From Clostridiaceae bacterium (GTDB taxonomy: Bacteria > Bacillota > Clostridia > Saccharofermentanales > UBA5734), in assembly GCA_012511525.1 (NCBI GenBank), contig JAAZFW010000078.1, forward strand, positions 1 through 7,530: a stretch of DNA of 7,530 nucleotides. The letters run 5' to 3'. The position numbers and the translations under genes are program-made. Each line of letters begins with the position of its first letter. Within the stretch, counting starts at the first letter, position 1. Shown piece by piece: positions 5,085 through 7,530 of the stretch. The notes under the pieces are model-generated. The model saw nothing but the letters and a program-made list of their open reading frames with translations, made no database searches and was not told where the DNA came from.

Positions 5085-6128
5085 ATGGATACGATGCGTG
5101 CGCTGGTCAAAGACAAGGCCGAGCCGGGGATCTGGCTGAGGCATGTGCCGGTTCCTGTCCCGGGCAAGAACGACATCCGGATTCGCATCCTCAAGACCGC
5201 CATCTGCGGCACCGATGTGCACATCGAGCAATGGGACGAATGGGCCCAGCGGACGATCCCGCCCGGCATCGTGATCGGGCACGAGTTTGTCGGCCTGATC
5301 GACGCGGTCGGTGAGAATGTGAGCGGATTTACGGTTGGCGAGCGCGTCTCGGGCGAAGGGCACATCGTTTGCGGCGCTTGCCGCAACTGCCTGGCCGGCC
5401 GCCGCCATCTGTGCAAGAACACCCAGGGCGTCGGCGTCAACCGGGACGGCGCCTTCGCGGAATACCTGGTGATCCCCAGCAGCAACGTCTGGCGCTGCGC
5501 GCCGGACCTGCCGGACGACCTGGTCGCCTGTTTCGATCCGCTGGGCAACGCGACACACACCGCCCTAACCTACGACATGGTCGGCGAGGATGTTTTGATT
5601 ACCGGAGCGGGGCCGATCGGGCTCATGGCCGCGGCAATCTGCCGCCACGTCGGCGCACGCCATGTCGTCGTGACGGATGTCAACGACTACCGCCTGGAAC
5701 TGGCCCGGCAGATGGGCGCCACCCGGGCGGTCAATGTTGCGCGCACGCAGCTGGCGGATGTCGTCAGGGATCTGAAAATGAAGGAGGGCTTCGACGTCGG
5801 GCTTGAGATGTCGGGCAGCCCCGCCGCGTTCAACGACATGATCAACACGATGTACCATGGCGGCAAGATCGCCTTGCTGGGGATCCCCAAGCAGGATACG
5901 CGGATCGACTGGAATAAAGTTGTCTTCAACGGCTTGACGATCAAGGGCATCTACGGCCGCGAGATGTTTGAAACCTGGTACAAGATGACGACAATGCTGC
6001 AAAGCGGCCTGTCCATCGACCCCGTGATTACGCACCGGCTGCCGGCCAGCGCATATGAGCAGGCGTTCGCGATCATGCGCTCCGGGCAATCCGGCAAGGT
6101 GATCCTGGACTGGCAGCACGGATTCTAG
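5085..6128 (+). CDS. tdh: L-threonine 3-dehydrogenase
   Basis: This 347-aa zinc-dependent medium-chain dehydrogenase oxidises L-threonine to 2-amino-3-ketobutyrate with NAD+, in the cytoplasm. The catalytic zinc ligands are Cys41 (AICGTD), His66 and Glu67 (GHEF). The structural zinc site is Cys96, Cys99, Cys102 and Cys110. The Rossmann motif is GAGPIG (173-178), with Asp197 (VTDVN) as the NAD-selecting acidic residue. The sequence tracks E. coli Tdh closely, including GIYGREMFETWYKM and RSGQSGKVIL near the end, with a constant offset of 3 residues. ATG 5085 is chosen because AGAAGG lies 8 nt upstream. ATG 5079 and GTG 5076 sit on or beside that RBS, and ATG 5094 matches the family start but lies far from an RBS. 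It is followed by kbl after 16 bp, forming the threonine degradation operon. Confidence 0.97.
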   Translation: MDTMRALVKDKAEPGIWLRHVPVPVPGKNDIRIRILKTAICGTDVHIEQWDEWAQRTIPPGIVIGHEFVGLIDAVGENVSGFTVGERVSGEGHIVCGACRNCLAGRRHLCKNTQGVGVNRDGAFAEYLVIPSSNVWRCAPDLPDDLVACFDPLGNATHTALTYDMVGEDVLITGAGPIGLMAAAICRHVGARHVVVTDVNDYRLELARQMGATRAVNVARTQLADVVRDLKMKEGFDVGLEMSGSPAAFNDMINTMYHGGKIALLGIPKQDTRIDWNKVVFNGLTIKGIYGREMFETWYKMTTMLQSGLSIDPVITHRLPASAYEQAFAIMRSGQSGKVILDWQHGF

Positions 6129-6144
6129 CCACAAGGAGGAAATC

Positions 6145-7326
6145 ATGAAGACGGCCTACACCCTGTACGCGAAGATGCTCGACGAGATCGAGGCCAAGGG
6201 CCTCAAAAAGAACGAGCGCGTCCTGTCCGGTCCGCAGGGCACGGTAATCACGCCGGTCGGACAAAAGCCGGTGATCAACCTGTGTGCCAACAACTACCTG
6301 GGCCTTTCCGCCGACCCGCGCGTTATCGAAGCTGCCCGGAACAGCCTGGACGATTGGGGCTTCGGCTTGTCGTCGGTTCGTTTCATCTGCGGGACGCAAC
6401 GTTTGCACAAGCAGCTGGAAGAGGCGGTCAGCGCGTTTTTGGGCAAGGAGGACACCATTTTGTATTCCTCCTGCTTTGACGCCAACGGCGGCCTGTTCGA
6501 AACGCTGCTGACAGACGCGGACGCGGTGATCAGCGACGAGCTCAACCACGCCAGCATCATCGACGGCATCAGGCTTTGCAAGGCGAAGCGCTACCGCTAC
6601 CGCAACAACGACATGGACGATCTGCTCCGCCAGCTGACCCTGGCCCGCGACAACGGCGCCCGGCTGCTCCTGATCGCTACGGACGGCGTCTTTTCGATGG
6701 ACGGGACTTATGCCGATTTACCGGCGATCTGCGACCTGGCCGAACGTTTTGACGCGCTGGTCATGGTCGACGACAGCCATGCTGTCGGGGTAGTCGGCGA
6801 ACATGGCCGGGGCACGCCGGAGCATTTTGGCGTCACCGACCGCGTCGATATCCTGACCGGAACCTTCGGCAAGGCGCTCGGCGGCGGCAGCGGCGGCTAC
6901 ACCAGCGCCAACCGGACGATTGTCGACCTGCTGCGCCAGCGCAGCCGGCCCTACCTCTTTTCCAACACGCTGGCTCCGGTTATCGCGGCCGCGTCCCTTG
7001 AGGTGCTCCGCCTGCTTGAGACCGACACGTCCATCCTGAAGCGATTGCGGGAGAACACCCGTTTTTTCCGGGAACGGATGGCAGAAAGCGGCCTGGACAT
7101 CCTGCCCGGGGAGCACCCGATCGTTCCGGTCATGGTCTACGATGAACCCAAGACCCTGCGCATGGCCGATCGCCTGCTGGAGATGGGCATTTATGTGATC
7201 GGGTTCACCTATCCGGTCGTGCCGCTGGGCAAGGCACGCATCCGGACGCAAGTGTCGGCGGCCCACACCCTGGAACAGCTGGACGAAGCTGCCCGCTGCT
7301 TTGCCGCGCTGCAAAACGAAATCTGA
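6145..7326 (+). CDS. kbl: glycine C-acetyltransferase (2-amino-3-ketobutyrate CoA ligase)
   Basis: This 393-aa PLP enzyme of the alpha-oxoamine synthase family cleaves 2-amino-3-ketobutyrate with CoA to glycine and acetyl-CoA. It acts directly after Tdh, whose product is unstable. Start ATG 6145 has AAGGAGG 5 nt upstream. Family motifs are complete: CANNYLGL (47-54), His135 (ELNHAS) for cofactor stacking, TDGVFSMDG (179-187), DDSHAVG (209-215) and the PLP-binding Lys243 in TFGKALGG. The length equals that of characterised Kbl proteins (about 395-398 aa). The gap after tdh is 16 bp, so the two are surely one transcript. The mRNA would then run through the second 99-bp repeat into the strong terminator at 7454-7489. 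The order tdh-kbl is the one known from Bacillus; E. coli has kbl first. Confidence 0.97.
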   Translation: MKTAYTLYAKMLDEIEAKGLKKNERVLSGPQGTVITPVGQKPVINLCANNYLGLSADPRVIEAARNSLDDWGFGLSSVRFICGTQRLHKQLEEAVSAFLGKEDTILYSSCFDANGGLFETLLTDADAVISDELNHASIIDGIRLCKAKRYRYRNNDMDDLLRQLTLARDNGARLLLIATDGVFSMDGTYADLPAICDLAERFDALVMVDDSHAVGVVGEHGRGTPEHFGVTDRVDILTGTFGKALGGGSGGYTSANRTIVDLLRQRSRPYLFSNTLAPVIAAASLEVLRLLETDTSILKRLRENTRFFRERMAESGLDILPGEHPIVPVMVYDEPKTLRMADRLLEMGIYVIGFTYPVVPLGKARIRTQVSAAHTLEQLDEAARCFAALQNEI

Positions 7327-7349
7327 CCGGATTGAATATTCCGGAATAA

Positions 7350-7448
7350 GGGACTGTTCATCAGTAAGATGCTCTATAGGTTCTCCGAAAGATTGACCAG
7401 ACTTGTCAATCTCTCGGAGAAAAGAGCTGTTAATTTCTTAACAGCCCC
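7350..7448 (+). repeat. 99-bp near-palindromic foldback repeat, copy 2
   Basis: The unit starts with GGGACTGTT, ends with AACAGCCCC, and is 91% identical (90/99, ungapped) to copy 1 at 1094-1192, in the opposite orientation. The inner stem TTCTCCGAAAGATTGAC pairs with GTCAATCTCTCGGAGAA (16 of 17) around a 7-nt loop. The outer stem pairs 8 of 9. The middle stem keeps only GCTCT/AGAGC. The last part can instead form a perfect local hairpin, CTGTTAA-TTTC-TTAACAG. It begins 23 bp after the kbl stop and ends just before the terminator, so it should be transcribed as part of the tdh-kbl 3' region. Confidence 0.85.
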
Positions 7449-7450
7449 TT

Positions 7451-7499
7451 AAAAAGCGGCCCTTTGCCTGTGGTGGCAAAGGGCCGCTTGGTTTTATTT
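7451..7499 (+). terminator. strong intrinsic terminator after kbl, apparently bidirectional
   Basis: A perfect 15-bp stem, AAGCGGCCCTTTGCC (7454-7468) and GGCAAAGGGCCGCTT (7475-7489), has a 6-nt loop. It is followed by GGTTTTATTTTATT on the plus strand. On the minus strand the same stem is followed by TTTTT (7455-7451), so it could also stop transcription entering from the right. Confidence 0.93.
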
Positions 7500-7530
7500 T
7501 ATTCTATGTGAGCTCAGATGGCAAAGCTTA

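Noticed and set aside
1094..7448. The two repeats as ends of one composite transposon carrying birA to kbl
   Set aside because: No transposase lies between them, the enclosed genes are housekeeping-type with similar base composition to their neighbours, and each repeat is self-contained with its own inverted ends.

Overview
The window is ordinary-looking bacterial chromosome. It is G+C-rich in the genes, with short A+T-rich gaps, clear Shine-Dalgarno sites and sigma-70-type promoters. The gene set is BirA with a DNA-binding domain, the biotin uptake protein BioY, an aldo/keto reductase carrying two 4Fe-4S motifs, an HxlR regulator, and the threonine-to-glycine pair Tdh/Kbl. This set, with RBSs of the GGAGG type, fits a G+C-rich anaerobic Firmicute of the Clostridia type. 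That is an inference from gene content only; no rRNA or other marker is present.

Layout from left to right: (1) a PlsC-family acyltransferase with a C-terminal zinc-ribbon-like region, on the minus strand and cut by the left edge (1-1053); (2) a divergent gap holding one copy of a 99-bp near-palindromic repeat, and a birA promoter candidate that uses the end of that repeat; (3) birA (1311-2327) followed by bioY (2451-3017), with a strong promoter and a candidate biotin operator between them; (4) a terminator for the minus-strand aldo/keto reductase (3068-4222), which diverges from an HxlR-type regulator (4363-4746) across a 140-bp region with a promoter on each side and a palindrome between; (5) a 338-bp gap with possible RNA structure, a T7 tract and a tdh promoter; (6) the tdh-kbl operon (5085-7326); (7) a second copy of the 99-bp repeat, inverted relative to the first, then a strong terminator that reads as intrinsic in both directions.

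Three functional units emerge. BirA attaches biotin to carboxylases and probably represses bioY, so uptake follows biotin status; no biotin synthesis gene is present here. The HxlR regulator probably controls the divergent Fe-S aldo/keto reductase, perhaps in response to a thiol-reactive or redox signal. Tdh and Kbl convert threonine to glycine and acetyl-CoA.

I see no phage, CRISPR, defence or biosynthetic cluster. The most unusual item is the pair of 91% identical, 99-bp foldback repeats in inverted orientation that bracket the six genes birA to kbl. Next in interest are the bioY operator with a widened spacer and the possible structured RNA after the HxlR gene.
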